Part shown: one piece after another, positions 1 to 12,179 of the stretch
How positions within the stretch are numbered: the stretch's first letter is position 1
Layout of the letters: every line of letters starts with the position of its first letter
Source: Parelaphostrongylus tenuis
Taxonomy: Eukaryota > Nematoda > Chromadorea > Rhabditida > Metastrongylidae
Direction: 5' to 3'
DNA length: 64,000 bases
Assembly (NCBI GenBank): GCA_019055375.1
Contig: JAHQIW010004735.1
Span: forward strand, 186,001 to 250,000
The notes under the pieces: model-generated
The model's input: the letters and a program-made list of their open reading frames with translations, nothing else
Databases searched by the model: none
What the model was told of the DNA's origin: nothing
Made by a program: the position numbers and the translations under genes

Positions 1-170
1 TTATCTTTTTTACGCCGATGGTAATACCGTTATAGAACATTACGTACTCAGCAGAGACGCCCTGGCTGTCCAGAGACTCTATGCTTGCTGCTGTTTTGAC
101 TGAGTCAAAAACCTTGTCAAAATTCATGAAACTGAAACAATGCAGTCAGAGGGCGTCTTATTCAGTCGAC
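1..170 (-). mobile_element. RTE-type retrotransposon fragment (reverse transcriptase palm)
   Basis: Reading the minus strand from about 133 down to 1 gives a conceptual peptide containing FDKVFDSVKTAA followed by SLDSQGVSAEYV. This is the motif-A region of RTE-clade non-LTR reverse transcriptase, where FDYEKAFDSV is usual. It matches the corresponding part of the longer element at 2,755-5,600, but that copy has FELKKAFDLV, so these are separate insertions. The fragment runs off the window edge. The metal-binding Asp of motif A is still present; the segment is too short to judge whether the rest is intact. Confidence 0.7.
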
Positions 171-1077
171 TTTTTTCATTGTGTTTGAATGCACAATATC
201 CAACATTACAAAGCAAGGCTCCTGATTGAGCCCTAGAAAGGAAGGGAACAAATACTTTAGTTCACCTCTGAAAGCTAATGCAAAACTTATGCAAACGTGC
301 GAGCTAGCTTACTAACCATGTTTCTATACTCCCTTTTCAAACATTTCAGTTCTAATTCGCTTTCATTCTTTTTACTATGGCATAATGGCCGAAACACTCC
401 TTTTGAGCGCCCATTATGATAATAGATGGAATTGCGCGCGACCGTAAACGTTACCGATGGTCGACATCTATTCTTGGAGCTACAACCATCTGTATCGGAG
501 GATTTGTAATATGGCAGCTTCGCATTACTTTAAGGTGATGTGGCTTTCTATAAATTTAGAAAAAAGATGTTTGAAAAGTCTCTATGTTATAATTAAGCTT
601 TAGAAATCTACAATCATATAGGGGGATGGGCATTGATGAGGTAGGCAGAGCAGACACCAAGCTTTTCAGCTTTTCCCTACTATGATCGATTTTATTATTT
701 GTGCACCTCGCTCATTTCTTAGAGAAATACCGTCTCTCCGAACAGCCGGTGCCATCATTCGCCAGCAGCTGTCCTCCATTGATAAGCACAACTGTAAAAC
801 AGCTATAGCAACTGTAAACACTGAAAATGCGGATTTCTCACCACCACAGAAAAGCAGCAATTTCCGAAAGCGCTGTGAAAGCAAACACATTTTCCTAAGA
901 TTTGCGAATCTTTTACCTACTTAACACAATTGTTTTCAGAAATAAGAACTCGAATGTTTTCAAACTGATCAATTTAGGCTAATACCTTATATGTCAGTTC
1001 TCTCAATGGTGATTTACAAAACGATTACGAAATCATAGTGCTCGTGGTAACTATCACTGTGTTTCTTCATTTATACG

Positions 1078-2000
1078 GCAAATAACTGAAAATTAATGAA
1101 AAACCAGAACTGAGAAGAAATATAGGGTAAAAATTATTCACTACAAAATCTCAATTAATGCATCTATCGGTGGAACTCCTTTCTCAATCCACTCTTCAAC
1201 CCTTTGAGGCCAAGACTTTGATTTTCATAGACTTTTATAGTAATTTGATAGCTCAAATCACGATACACTGACGCTGTACTTGTTTTTGGGAAAAGCCTTC
1301 TCAGTGTCTGCTGTACCAGCTAAACTGAAGTCGAATTTCACACTCACCGCTTTTCGTGTTTCACGAATCGCGATACGCACAGTAGTTTGGAAGGTATTTT
1401 GAAGAGTACATTTCGTTATTTGAGAACTTGGCTTCGCTTGCCAGAAATCTCTCGATTTCTCCATCTATTTTGTAGAAGAAACTTTATTCTATCGTTCAGT
1501 GATATACTTGACCTTCTATTCTCATTTTATTTTGCTAAATGACCCCGGTTCAAGCGTGAAGCTAACAGCGCGAAACGTAAGTTTCTTTTCGCTCTTTCAG
1601 CGTTCTGTAAAGACCTTTCTAGGAACAAAATTTAGCTCCAGAATCATCAAAACTCATGTTACCCACTAGAAATCTTCAATGAAAAACAACCACAAATCAT
1701 AGCCGAATTAATATATTTGTATCGCGTGTAAAACGTGATCTTATTTCCGCTTCTACAGCGCACTATTGATTTTTCAAAAAGTATAGTAGTGAAGTTGCTA
1801 AGATTGAAGCTATTAAGCGACTACTGAAAGTCGGTAAAGTAGAAAAGGTTCTGCCCTCAAAGCGAAGATTGGATTGAGATAAGAAAATACTTTACTCCTA
1901 TACTTGTAACTTGGTGCTCGGTCAACACACTGTAAATGTCTTGAAAACAAAGTAAACATCCATTTGTACCTTAACGTGTTATAAAAGCTTACATTTCTAG
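1078..2000. other. Intron 2 of the decayed paralogue
   Basis: Between the GC-mutated donor at 1,078 and the acceptor at 2,000. AT-rich; no insert comparable to the T1 transposon found at this position in the intact copy. Confidence 0.5.
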
Positions 2001-2754
2001 GAAACCGCGAATATTTAGTAGACCTGAACGAACTTTATCCCGAAGATGGAAACAGCTCAACATTAATCAAACCAACAAGTCATACCTATTTCACCATCTA
2101 AAGGATATTTCCAATTGTATTTATTGTAAGTCTTTCTTAAAGTTCGAAAGACAACTTCACGCATACTTGCGTCAGAATGCTAGAGTGTGAACAGTAAAAT
2201 TTTGCTTGTTAAATAGGATTAGTGGGAAATTACTCGTTAAGAAACAAGGATAATTTCAGTTCATCGCTGTCTCTGAATTACAGTCTGTCCGATGGGTTCG
2301 TATTTCTGCCGTTTTCATGAACTTCCAGTTCTTTTACAGAATACCACTCTAGTTGCTTGAAAACTATTTATTGCAGCATATACAGAATCATGGCATCCTG
2401 ATTCTTATAACGCTCATAGCGATCCTGTTGTACTTCTTCTGCAATCTGTTGACATTATACAGGAAGAATGAGGTAAACAATTGTCATATATTCTTCCTGT
2501 AATCGCATGGACCATGTCCATTAAGACATTTGTTAATCTGACCATACACTTTTCTTTTCAAAATTGAATAAATGATCAATTCGAAGATGATGAAACTGAA
2601 CTATTTCCAGCATCATCTTTAGTGATATTTCTATAAAAGTGCTGAAATGATGAGGTGCTAAAGTATTCACCTGGGGTAGATTACTCAAGTCTTACTCCCA
2701 TATGAAACGAAAATAGTCACAAGACCTCTTCGCCAGTGGTTTCAAGTGGTCATA

Positions 2755-5600
2755 TTTTAGTTAAAACTCTGAGTTACCTGTCACCAGACGTCCGCTGATC
2801 GTCGCGTGACTCGAGCGGGCGGCAGCAACACTTCCATTTTTCCTATCGCGTGCAAGAGTAGCCCAGTGAGTCCTCCTCGCTCCGTGGATTCGTTGACCAA
2901 CATATCTTTCTATTTTTTCGTGCGGAAATTGGGCTATCGGGTCAGTAGTTTTCCTGCTGAGCGCCTGATATCCCGAGAAATTTAGTCGGTGACGTCTCTC
3001 GTCCATCGGTTGTCGTTGAAGCGTATCGCGTGTCCAACCCACCTAATTTTCGATGTCTTGGCGTGCGTTGACGCAGGTCGGAACCTCGTATCCTTCCTCT
3101 TATTTGCCAGATACGGCACACTCCTAGCATCGACTTTCGATTGAGCGTTCAATAACTCCAAGTAATCTTTCATTCTGTTCACGTAGTGACCAGGTTTCCT
3201 CTGCGTACGTTAGCGCAGGGATAATCGTCAGTTGAGAAGGTAGCCACGCAGTCAGTTGTTCTCGTCCTCTTCACTACATCCTCGATGCTCTTCAATGTTT
3301 CTCAAGCCGCCCGCTTCCTTCTACTCAGCTATAGAGCTGAGTCGTTCATCACGATGATTTCACGACCTAGATAGATGTGACTGGAGCATTCGGAAATGCT
3401 CGTTTCACTAAGCGTGGATGGGGCATTCAAAATCCATTCGATCCACAGGAATATCGTTTTCGTAATATTTAGTTAAAGGCCAATCTTTCCACAGGCGTTC
3501 TCGAAATCGGTCCACATTCGTTCGGCTCGCCTGATGCTTAGTATTATGAGGACGATATCATCAGCAAAGCAAAGATCGTTCAATTGTCGACCGTCACCTT
3601 TCACTCCCATGTCATCCCATTTTGATGTTCGTATGACGTTTCGGAGGATGGCAGATATTAGTTTTGGCGAATTTGTGTCGCTCTGCCGAACCACTCTTCT
3701 TATGTCTATGGTAATATTGATGTAGAATGGCGATATTTTGGTCGTAAAATGTTTATGCAGCTCACGAAAGATCATTATGTAACGAGTAGGGACGTCCTGA
3801 TTATCCAGAGCCTCTAGAACTGCTTCTGCTACCACTAAATCAAAGGCTTTCTTCAATTCGAAGGAAGCGAGACAGAGCAATAGTTTGTACCCCCGTGAAA
3901 CTTCAGCATGTCTTGTGATCATGTAGATGTGGTCTATGCTACTGAATTTTTTCAGAGCCCTGCTTGTTCGCATAGCTGTCCTTCGTCCAGTGTTCTATCA
4001 ATCCTAATTGGGATGACTCGAGTGAAGAGTTTATAGACAACGGACAGCAAGCAGATTGCGCGATAGTTGCCTATGTCATGAAGGTCTCCCCTTTTGAACA
4101 ACAACACGGTCCTTGTGGTTTTCTTTTGATTGGGAACCTTGCATTCATATAGGTAGGGAGTGAAGACCCGAGCCAGGGTGTTGATGAGAATTGGCGGTTG
4201 GCTGTTCAGGTGTTCTGATCTGCTACTGCCTGAACCGGGTGTTGTCTATTCTTCAACGATGATATAGCATGGCGTATTTCGGAAGGGAGGACCGGTGAAA
4301 CGATGAATTCATCCTCTTTCAATCTATATGATGGTAAGAGAACATGGCTAACGAAGAGATCGGAGTAGCAGTGGTGGATGATTTACTTCGTTGCCCTTCT
4401 GGAAGCTGTAAGTGTCCCGTCAGAGCATCGGAGTGCGATCATCTTGGTCTCGTAGTTGGCGAAGCTTCGCTGGCTTTGTGAATGCTCTTCCCATCTCATG
4501 CGGATTCTGCCATAGCTGCTGTTTGGCTCTCTTTGAGGTCTTCTTTTTATCCTCCTCTGTGGCGCTTTGCAAGGTCGAACATAAGACTTCGGATGCCTGT
4601 AGCTCGTGCGGTTCCATGTTGACGTATCAGCTCGAGTGTCTGCGGAGAGAAGCGTCTTTTCGTGGCTCTAGGACTCTCGGCTTTCAAAGCGCGGAAGTGA
4701 AAATATTCAGCAAACCGGTCGTACTCTTTTTCGATATTTTCGACAGCGGTATCTTTCCAAGAGTCGACTAATGATTTGGATACAATTCAGTCTACCTTAG
4801 CTCTGGGACGTCGTTGTTCAAATTTAGCAGCTTTCTCTCTTTTACGCAAAAACGGAACGTTGCGCGAAGGAGGCGATGGTCTGATCCCATGTACAACTTA
4901 GGAACAACAGCGACATCGGTCAGGCGAAACTTTCGATTTAGTAAGATGTGGTCTATTCGTTATGGTATTCTCCACTGGGAGACTGCCACGTCAGTCTCTG
5001 AGAGTGACGCGTTTGGAATTAGTGAGTTACCATGGATGGCTTGAGTCGTCATGATAGACTCAGATAGCCTTTCACCCTGCTCATTCTATTCTAGTCCGTG
5101 GGTCTCAATAAGGAGTTCTTCAGACGTTCTCCCAGGTCCAATTTTCGCGTTATAATCTCCAACAATACCTTGGAGACGGTATGGTCTTCTCTGGAGAATC
5201 TTTCGAGGTCCTTATAAAGCGTTTCGACTTTTCATAGCTTAATGTTGGTGCGCAAGCAACGAAGACGATCAAAGCCGGCAATGATCCACATCGTTTCAAC
5301 CGTAGTCGTTCGATACGGGTTGTTAGCTGTTCAAACGAATCGATGTGCACGGTCAAATTTGATTTGACGAGGGCGCCAGCACCGCCGACACCTCTGCGAT
5401 CGCATGTTACAAGAAACAGTTCTTTTTTGGTGGCACTAACAGCTCAAAAAAGATGGCATCTTTTCCTCTCAGCCAGACCAATGACGTCTAACCTTATCCT
5501 TCTTGCTTGAATCAATAGATCTCCTACATCCGATTGGTGAGCAAGTGTTCGTGCATTATAGGTACATATCGTCATTTTATGCCGTTTAGACTTTGGCAGC
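2755..5600 (-). mobile_element. RTE-type non-LTR retrotransposon, near full length, degenerate
   Basis: The minus strand encodes, in order, an AP-type endonuclease starting near 5,575 (MTICTYNARTLAHQS), the endonuclease segment HIDSFEQLTTRIERLRLKR at about 5,340-5,280, reverse transcriptase at 3,973-3,473 with the active-site block CFADDIVLI, and the C-terminal block around 3,130-2,761 with GHAIRFNDNRWTRDVTD. This order and these motifs are those of RTE-clade LINEs. Several frameshifts and stops break the single long ORF, so it is not autonomous. It sits in intron 5 of the decayed membrane-protein paralogue, opposite to that gene's direction. Confidence 0.85.
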
Positions 5601-7205
5601 CTGGTATGCCTCTAAGATTTTAGCCGCTTCTCCGTACTCACCCTAACCGGCGCTGCCGTACCGAAGGCTTTTTTGGAGTCAAGGGAACAAAGCCCATATT
5701 TATTACTGTTTTTAGCATTTTGGTACCTAACGCATAGCTCGTTAGGCTCTAAACGTAGTGGATGGGTACTCACGACTAGCTTGCCAGTCTCTCTCGGGGT
5801 AGCGGGAGGAGCTTGTTTGTTGGAGGCGACTCCTAACCTTCTCGTATGTACTTCACAGCCGCTTGATTGCAGGCTTTTAAACGAATTGACTTGTGGGAAT
5901 AGAGTTTTGTCAAATCGGCTCTGCAAAAGCAGGGAGCTTGTCCTCTGAATCCATCTGCGTCTCTGGTAAGCACACTGTCGCTTTTGATTTGCGAGCTCTC
6001 CTATCCACTGCCTAGGAACACGCCACGTGCCCTCGCGACTAATCGGGCAAGATCCCCGAAAAAGGGAGATGGGCGGTAGCAAGCAGTTCGCAATGGCGAG
6101 TGGTTGATGAGCTGGCCATTGTGCTGACTCTGTGCCCCACCACGACGCTCCTCAGCAGGCTTGTCGCCGTCACTTGGTATTAACGGCTCCTCGTACTTGG
6201 CACAATGGACTGCTCGCCGCGTACGCGGTAGGGTGTGGCTGGTGCCTTTACCGTGTCGCACCTAGAAGGTGAAGAAAACTCTCAAAAAGAGGGTTCCATT
6301 ACATCGGCTTTTATTTTCAAAGTAATAGAGCGGCGAGTCTGAACGGCTGTAAAACTTGATGTGCGTAAGTACGATGCTTAAAAAAATCAAAGGAAAGTTA
6401 ACGCAAAATATACTCAAATGATCAAACAGACGTGCGAATGTGTGAGCTCAAAAGAAAAGCACTAAACCCGAAGCCTCGAAGAGGCAAGCGAAAGCTCAAA
6501 TGGAAAAGTTGGATTTCCTTTGATCACAATGGATTCGCTGATCTTCCTGGTTTGCGCCTAACATGGTGGCTAATCTCCAACGTTCGTTGTACATTAGTTG
6601 CCACTCTGATGCGTGGCAAAGAAAGCATTGAAATTCACTGACGTTTTCATTCAAATTGCACTCTATACAGATGCGAGTGTTGTTTTTTAATGGTTCACAT
6701 TAGTAATGTAATAAGAGGAAAAGGCTACTTATCAGGCCAAAAATTGATTAATCCTCTCTTCAGTTTTGATCAAAAAGTGTTCATTATTCTACCTTAAGCT
6801 CTCAAAGAGAAGGCCTATTTCGTTCGATGCTTTCGAACTGTTCTTCTTCACACATTTGGAAACTTCAACACACATATCGCACTGTTCAGTTTTTCTCAAT
6901 ATCTAGCCGCATTTGTTTCAGCGTACTTCTCCACTTTCTCTTCGATTGGCGCATGCAAGGAACTCAAACACTTCGACAGCAACTGAGCATCTGAATAGCG
7001 TTTATTGCTTCAAAATGATTCATGCGTACTAGGTGATTGAGCAAAATTAGTATTCCACACGGCATATTGAATAAGAAGCTCCTGACATTTTTACTGCCGT
7101 GTTTCGAATGCGACCTTAGCGTTATCTTTTTACCCCTCAGAAGTGTACATATGTGCATAGAATATAAGTTGACAATCAAGTATGAGACTTTTTATGGTGT
7201 TTCAG
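5600..7205. other. Remainder of intron 5 of the pseudogene, mostly unrecognised
   Basis: No coding exon could be supported here. The stretch about 6,120-6,260 is richer in G and C and shares a block (close to CTGCTCGCCRCG) with the short TTAACCC-ended repeats at 15,729-15,880 and 20,616-20,757. The region 6,700-6,870 weakly resembles the part of the intact gene's intron 5 near 31,700-31,870, which supports duplication of introns as well as exons. Confidence 0.4.
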
Positions 7206-7519
7206 CTAAGCACGTTGTTTTCGATCACACCAGAACACCCGTCATATAGTCGGATCAACCCTATTGTACTGCCTCGGAGAAGAGATGATAGAACGAATAC
7301 GTTACACATGTTAAGTGAGTTCATAAAAATTATCTTTCCCGCCTGGCTACCAGACTAAAGTGTTTGCATAAGATCAAGTAAGATCAATCAACATCGAAGT
7401 TCAGCATTTATCCAGATTCCTTAATAACAACAAACTTATTGCAAAAGTTGTCCTGTCCATCATGAACCTCGAAGAAAACGGGTAAACTACCCCCTGTTCT
7501 TTTCCGCTGTCCGGGAACA

Positions 7520-8345
7520 AACGAAAAACCGACCTCATTCACTGAACAAGAAGTTTTCATGGGAGTGTCGATAATCATTCGAAAGTTCAAATCTCTGGAT
7601 AGAGCGCTGTGTAACTCTCTTTCTAGAACACATTTTTGTAACGCTGTATAGTTCGAAATGAGATTATATTTCTCATGGCCCCACATTTTTTCCTCATCTC
7701 GTTTTTTTTTCGCTGGAGAAAGCTCCTTCCTCAGAGTACCAGCACCCTTTCGAAGCACAAGTCTCGAAGAACTCAAAAATATACTCGCCTTTTGGTAAAG
7801 ATCTTTTGATAAAGATGTGGGAAAAAGAAAATATTCTTGTTCTACTCCTCGCCGGACATATCTCTTTCTTCAGACTCGATAGCCTAAGTCATTAATGATT
7901 TCAACGAGCTACTTGCTTTCTGAGAAGACCGTATCACTGCGTGCAGCAGGGAAAATAAGATTGAGTTCGACATGTCGGCGTACTTGCTTAACGGTTAACC
8001 TACTGACTGTTGCGGGGCGATCGATTGATGGCCCAACGTGCTAGACATAAGGGGTGCAACTTATTATTCATTTAGGAATTTTTTCACTGCTTTGAAAGAG
8101 AATCCACATAGAACGATTCTCAGATACTACGATATTTCTTCTACACATTCACATGCTTTCGTACTTCCAGCGAATTACGCGCTTGATAAAAATGAAGGCG
8201 CGCAACGGATGTTAAATATAATTTTATTTTATATGCTACAGCGCTGTAAAAGGGTCTTCTCGAAAAGCGGCCACGTAGCGCTGTAGCCACAGATTTAACC
8301 ATTCGAGTTATTACTAGCACTCCTACGAAACCGCTTTGCTACCAA
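7520..8345. mobile_element. TIR transposon family T1, copy 1 (non-autonomous)
   Basis: The left end reads ACCTCATTCACTGAACAAG then a block with ATTCGAAAGTTC; the right end carries the inverse, GCGCTGTAGCC then ATTACTAGCACTCCTACGAAA. The same inverted ends bound copies at 25,816-26,505, 29,572-30,455 and 56,700-57,015. The interior shows no transposase. It starts just beyond the last exon of the decayed paralogue. Class is not recognised; the long inverted ends suggest a cut-and-paste DNA element. Confidence 0.6.
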
Positions 8346-8466
8346 GAGGGGTCGTTCCCTTATTTGCTCCAGGATATCGGGAAATCCTACAGCACAGTCA
8401 ATACTAGATCTTAAATAACGCGCCACGTTACCTCTCAACAAGTTGGCCTTAATTCTCCAGCATTTG

Positions 8467-8468
8467 AT

Positions 8469-8499
<31 letters not shown>

Positions 8500-8555
8500 T
8501 TATATATATAATATAATATATATACATATATATACATATATATATATATATATTT
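8467..8555. repeat. (TA)n microsatellite
   Basis: Almost pure TA dinucleotide with short CA or TT interruptions. It generates long artificial reading frames rich in Tyr and Ile on the minus strand, which are not genes. Confidence 0.95.
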
Positions 8556-8570
8556 ACCGGCAAATAATAA

Positions 8571-9240
8571 ATCCATAATCTAGGTGACAAGCGAAGCGCA
8601 GAGGAAGAAAGTGTGAAGAAAGGAAGCGCAAAAAGCAGCAGTGCAGACAAAGGAAGCCCAGAAAAAAGAATACCGGGGAAGGCAAGCACAGAATTGGCAA
8701 AGGCACAGAAAGCGAGCTCAGAAAAAGGAAGCGGAGAAAAAAGAAGAGCAGAATTGACAAGCGCAGAGAAAGCGAGCTCAGAAAAAGGAAGCGCAGAAAA
8801 GAGAAAAGCAGGGAAGGAAAGCGCAGAATTGGCAAGTACAGAGAAAGCAGGTGTAATAAAAGGAAGCGTAGAAAAAAGAAGAGGAGGGAAAAGCGCTGAA
8901 ATTTCCCCCTGAAATGGGGGAAAAGCAAGCGTAGAAAAAGGAAATGCGGCGAAAAAAACTACGAATAAACAAGAAGCAGAGAGGAAAAGTACAGAGAAGG
9001 GAAATACCGACCTCAGAAATACAAGACGGAAGAGATGGAACGGAAATACGCATGCTGATAACGCCAGCGCAAAAGCTTATCAAATCGAAAGCGTCAGTTC
9101 AGATCGAGGGAGAGCGAGAACCAAAGACGGCGCTGTCTAAATCGAAGCTGCTGGAAAAATCAAAGTCGCAGCAACCTGGAATAAATTATAAGGGAAAATT
9201 GAAAGAAGCGTCAATCACACAAAAAAGCGGCTCCTAGTAG
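8571..9240 (+). repeat. Purine-rich coding-like minisatellite (Lys/Ser/Glu/Ala-rich)
   Basis: The plus strand holds an imperfect tandem repeat built on about 12-nt subunits of the form GGAAGCGCAGAA, organised in a roughly 60-nt higher-order unit (clearest at 8,720-8,820). One frame stays open from 8,571 to the stop at 8,910-8,912 and reads as repeats of SAEKASSEKGSAEKR type. A second open stretch, 8,944-9,237, continues the Lys-rich composition but loses the periodicity and ends with a TAG pair. A possible splice acceptor (AATCTAG) precedes the repeat at 8,582. This could be the disordered tail of a real protein gene or a purine-rich satellite that happens to be open. No partner exon was found, so I do not call a gene. 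Confidence 0.5.
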
Positions 9241-10170
9241 AAGAAACCACTAACTGGCCAGATTTTGATAAAGATCGTTTCTGAGTTCCGGAGACTTCTA
9301 GCGAATCGTCAGATCCTATGCTGCTATATATGAATAACGATTCAAAAGTAGAGACTATAAATATTCGATTCCACTGTAACATTATTCTCACTAAATATTT
9401 GATGTTGTTGTCGTGATATCTGAATAAAGCAATGAAATAAACTCGTTCGCTAAATCTTGGCTAAGTGTTCACGGAGCCGCTGGAAACTAGTTTCGAATCA
9501 AATGATGCATGTAGAGTTCACAATATTTTAGACAACAACGTTTGTCAACTTCGGCTTCAAATACGCTTTTAGCAGCTGTCGTTTTTGAATTATAAATGAT
9601 CTCATTGCCACAGTCTAACGGACACCTTCAAAATTAAGGCTTATTCTTACCTGTACCTAATTTTCGATGAATACGAATTGCGCTCTAACATATGAATACG
9701 CTGGCTTAGTCCATAGTACTCGATTTTGTCATAAGAAGTTAGTGTTTCCCAGAAGTAAAATGATCTCTGACTGGAGTGTCAAGCTTACGATGTCAAATTG
9801 TATCACAAAACTACCGATTCTTTTGGAATAATAAATGCTGAGTCAATTGCGACCTTCATTTTGACCTTCATTTTTTCAAGCATCGTGAACTATCACAGCG
9901 TTAAGGTGTATCAGTGTAATTGCTTGTCTTGGCAGGAAACCTTCGAGGTGCACTGGCTAAGCCGAATTATTATAATTATCCTCCACTAGAGAAAAAAAAA
10001 CGTTGCTGGAAGATTATGGTGCAGTTGAACAAGCAGAAAATATCTCACCACTTACCAGACGTTGGTTCATTCTCGGCATATGTGCACACTTTTGGTGAGA
10101 ATTATGAAAGAAATTCATGCCAACAGCGCACTTCTTACATTGGCTGCGCCTCGGAAGAATGTTCATTTCA
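9240..10170. other. No recognisable feature
   Basis: AT-rich sequence with short, unrelated open frames. The AATAAA-like words near 9,422 could serve as poly(A) signal for the purine-rich segment upstream, but nothing else supports that. Confidence 0.3.
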
Positions 10171-10700
10171 TCCGCAAGCTAAGACAATGTTGCTACGAAA
10201 TCTCAATTTTACAAGCGTTTCGTCTTCTTCGCGTTCTTCAAAAATCGCAACGACTCAAGTCGATTGTCCACTGTCATTCAAAGCCTTTCTGTATAAGAAA
10301 CTTGCTAGCCAGTTGTCCATTCATAACAGTTTACTCTTCTATAAATCATCGCTCTCTCAAGAGGATTACAAATTAAACTAGAAATATTACTTATGACAAG
10401 ATGTCATCCTCTTCTAGAACGACTCGTAACTTCCTTTTCTTTGTTCATCGAACAATGACTCTTTTTGTCGTAAAGCGGACGCTACAATCAATGTTCCTTC
10501 CTCAGAAACTGCTGCTTGAAGTTTTTCTTTGCAAAATCCTATCACACCATCTTATCTCTTCTTCGACGACTCACCTCACCATCGTTTCAGTCGCGCGATT
10601 GTGAATGATGTGTATCAATTCATGAATTCGATAAGGCACAATGAAAGTGTGTTACTCCAACACGAAGTATAATAGATAGTACATCCCTGCAATCAGTGAC
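10170..10700 (-). repeat. Dispersed repeat R4, copy 1
   Basis: Diverged copy of 35,800-36,310. Shared blocks in the same order and orientation include the GTCGATTGTCCAC segment, the ATAACAGTTT segment and a distal block whose minus strand reads YRIHE then ATETMVR. Because the minus-strand peptide is conserved between copies, the repeat probably derives from a coding sequence, either a transposon ORF or a gene family member. I cannot name the family. Confidence 0.5.
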
Positions 10701-11218
10701 GTACCAAGGTCGATGAAATTTGAGTCGAAATCACAAGAAGTTATTTTTATCACTCAACACACTCGTGTTACTTTTGACAAAGACTTTCTACTAAAAAGTT
10801 TTTAGTAGATTTGCAGCAAATTTGAACCGCTTCTAACTCCCACATTTCGATTTTGATGATAATGTGTTCCTTAGCGAGCGAAGTGAATAGAATTTCTAAA
10901 ATTGGCGTACCTTCGCCCTACTCTCACCCATTTTCGATCCCTTGTAAAAACTCCACTTCTCGCTTTCCTGTTTTCATGATTATCTCAATTATTTAGGATA
11001 TGTAAACGTGGCGTGCACGTTTATCTTCGATATCGACCATCATCGGTCAAGTAAATTGTCCTTTTATCATCGATCATCTGGTCCAAAATTTAACACTTTG
11101 CGAAGCAAAAATGGGGCTTTTCTTCTAAATCTCTTTCGAACCACTGTTAGCGTATAGTGGAAATTAAAGCAACAACCAAGGACTACCTATATTCGAATGT
11201 TATTCACACATCTTCTGG

Positions 11219-11453
11219 CATTACTGATCCATCTTCACAGTGTGTTTTTTTTTACTGTGCGGATCCCAATACTTCTAGCATTCAATTCGTTTTTCGCCTT
11301 CTTATTGACTACTGATTGGACACGTCTCCTTGCAATCTCGATGATAGCCTGTCTGTGGTGTTCCATAAGGCGTTCGTTGTTGATTGCCGAAGAGTGCTGG
11401 GAGCGGAGTTAAGCCCGCTCGTGCCGCAACGACCATCACAACCACTCAGCCAC
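11219..11453 (-). mobile_element. SINE family S2, copy 1 (Ser/Leu-tRNA-like head)
   Basis: The minus strand begins GTGGCTGAGTGGTTGTGATG, which resembles the box A end of a Ser or Leu tRNA. A shared body follows, including AACGCCTTATGGAACACCAC, and the 3' end reads CACTGTGAAGATGGATCAG. Three other copies lie at 12,623-12,889, 24,799-25,043 and 44,605-44,853. No clear target-site duplication was seen for this copy. Confidence 0.7.
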
Positions 11454-12030
11454 GACGCTCCCATTCTACCCATCATTAGTGAAAAATCGGACATTGAGAA
11501 GATATCATCACTGTGAAAAAAATGAGACTTCGGATTGAAGAAATCGTTGACTCACTTTGTCTTACCTATATATTTTGATTTGAATGGATCTATATCAGGC
11601 AAAAAAGAATACACCGGTGCTGCGCAGTGCGTAAGGAAGGGCATGTCTAGGATAGTTAAGCACCTTCTCGAAGGTTATTTTTATCTTACAATAACAAGTG
11701 CTGGCCTGCTAGGACATTTTCAGTTTGGAGCTGCTTCAAACAGTTTTAGTTTACGCGTATATTTACATTGCGCCGTACCTTCGACATGGTACAAACACTA
11801 TCCTGCCACTTGTTGCTTCATGAAGGGCTCCAATAAGGTGCTTTTTAGTGATGCTAAACGCAACTCAAGAAAACTTTTTGTTCCTGTCACTTTACTGAAA
11901 ATTTGCATCAATGCCAATAAAGGCATTGCAGTCTCTTTGCCCGATAAAGTCGGTGCAGCCATTACCCAAAATTCTCAACCTCGCAAAGTGGAGTTTTTTT
12001 CACTATAGTAATCACTCTTCAAGACTTGGC
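11453..12030. other. No gene supported
   Basis: A 157-codon open stretch (11,535-12,008, plus) starts only at a TTG codon. It has no recognisable motif, no splice partner and no codon bias that stands out. It is left as unassigned sequence between a SINE and an RTE copy. Confidence 0.3.
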
Positions 12031-12179
12031 GAACTGGCTTTCCTCAGCAAAGTCATGACACTCTTCAGATCACAAAGTGGAAAAGAGCTTGAAGGGTATA
12101 GAGCCTCCGAAAGGGCGAGGCGATTCTTTGAACAACTAGGAATCCGAGTATGGAGAGACAGGTAAAATTTTAAAGCTAA

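Larger units (their letters stand above)
416..7485 (+). pseudogene. Decayed paralogue of the 225-aa multi-pass membrane protein gene
   Basis: This is a broken tandem or dispersed copy of the gene at 28,844-32,797. Matching exons are 416-534, 978-1077, 2001-2125, 2260-2295, 2377-2472, 7206 to about 7,290, and about 7,396-7,485. Exon lengths are 119, 100, 125, 36 and 96 nt against 120, 100, 125, 36 and 96 in the intact copy, so intron positions are conserved. Lesions seen: a 1-nt deletion in a T run in exon 1, a TAA at 2099-2101 in exon 3, the intron-2 donor changed from GT to GC, loss of the exon-6 donor (GTATGT became ATACGT), and a retrotransposon of about 2.8 kb in intron 5. Shared motifs include DLNELYPED, IKPTS and LFSITPEHPSY. 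Synonymous differences between copies in exon 6 (TCC/AGC Ser, CTC/TTG Leu) show the frame was once under selection. No expression is expected unless a shortened product is made. Confidence 0.8.

Noticed and set aside
8295..8689. Long Tyr/Ile-rich open frames on the minus strand
   Set aside because: Produced by the (TA)n microsatellite; composition and periodicity are those of the repeat.
8554..9083. Phe/Leu/Ser-rich minus-strand open frames that look like membrane proteins
   Set aside because: They are the complement of the purine-rich minisatellite and repeat with the same period.
11535..12008. 157-codon plus-strand open frame
   Set aside because: TTG start only, no motif, no splice context, no paralogue in the window.
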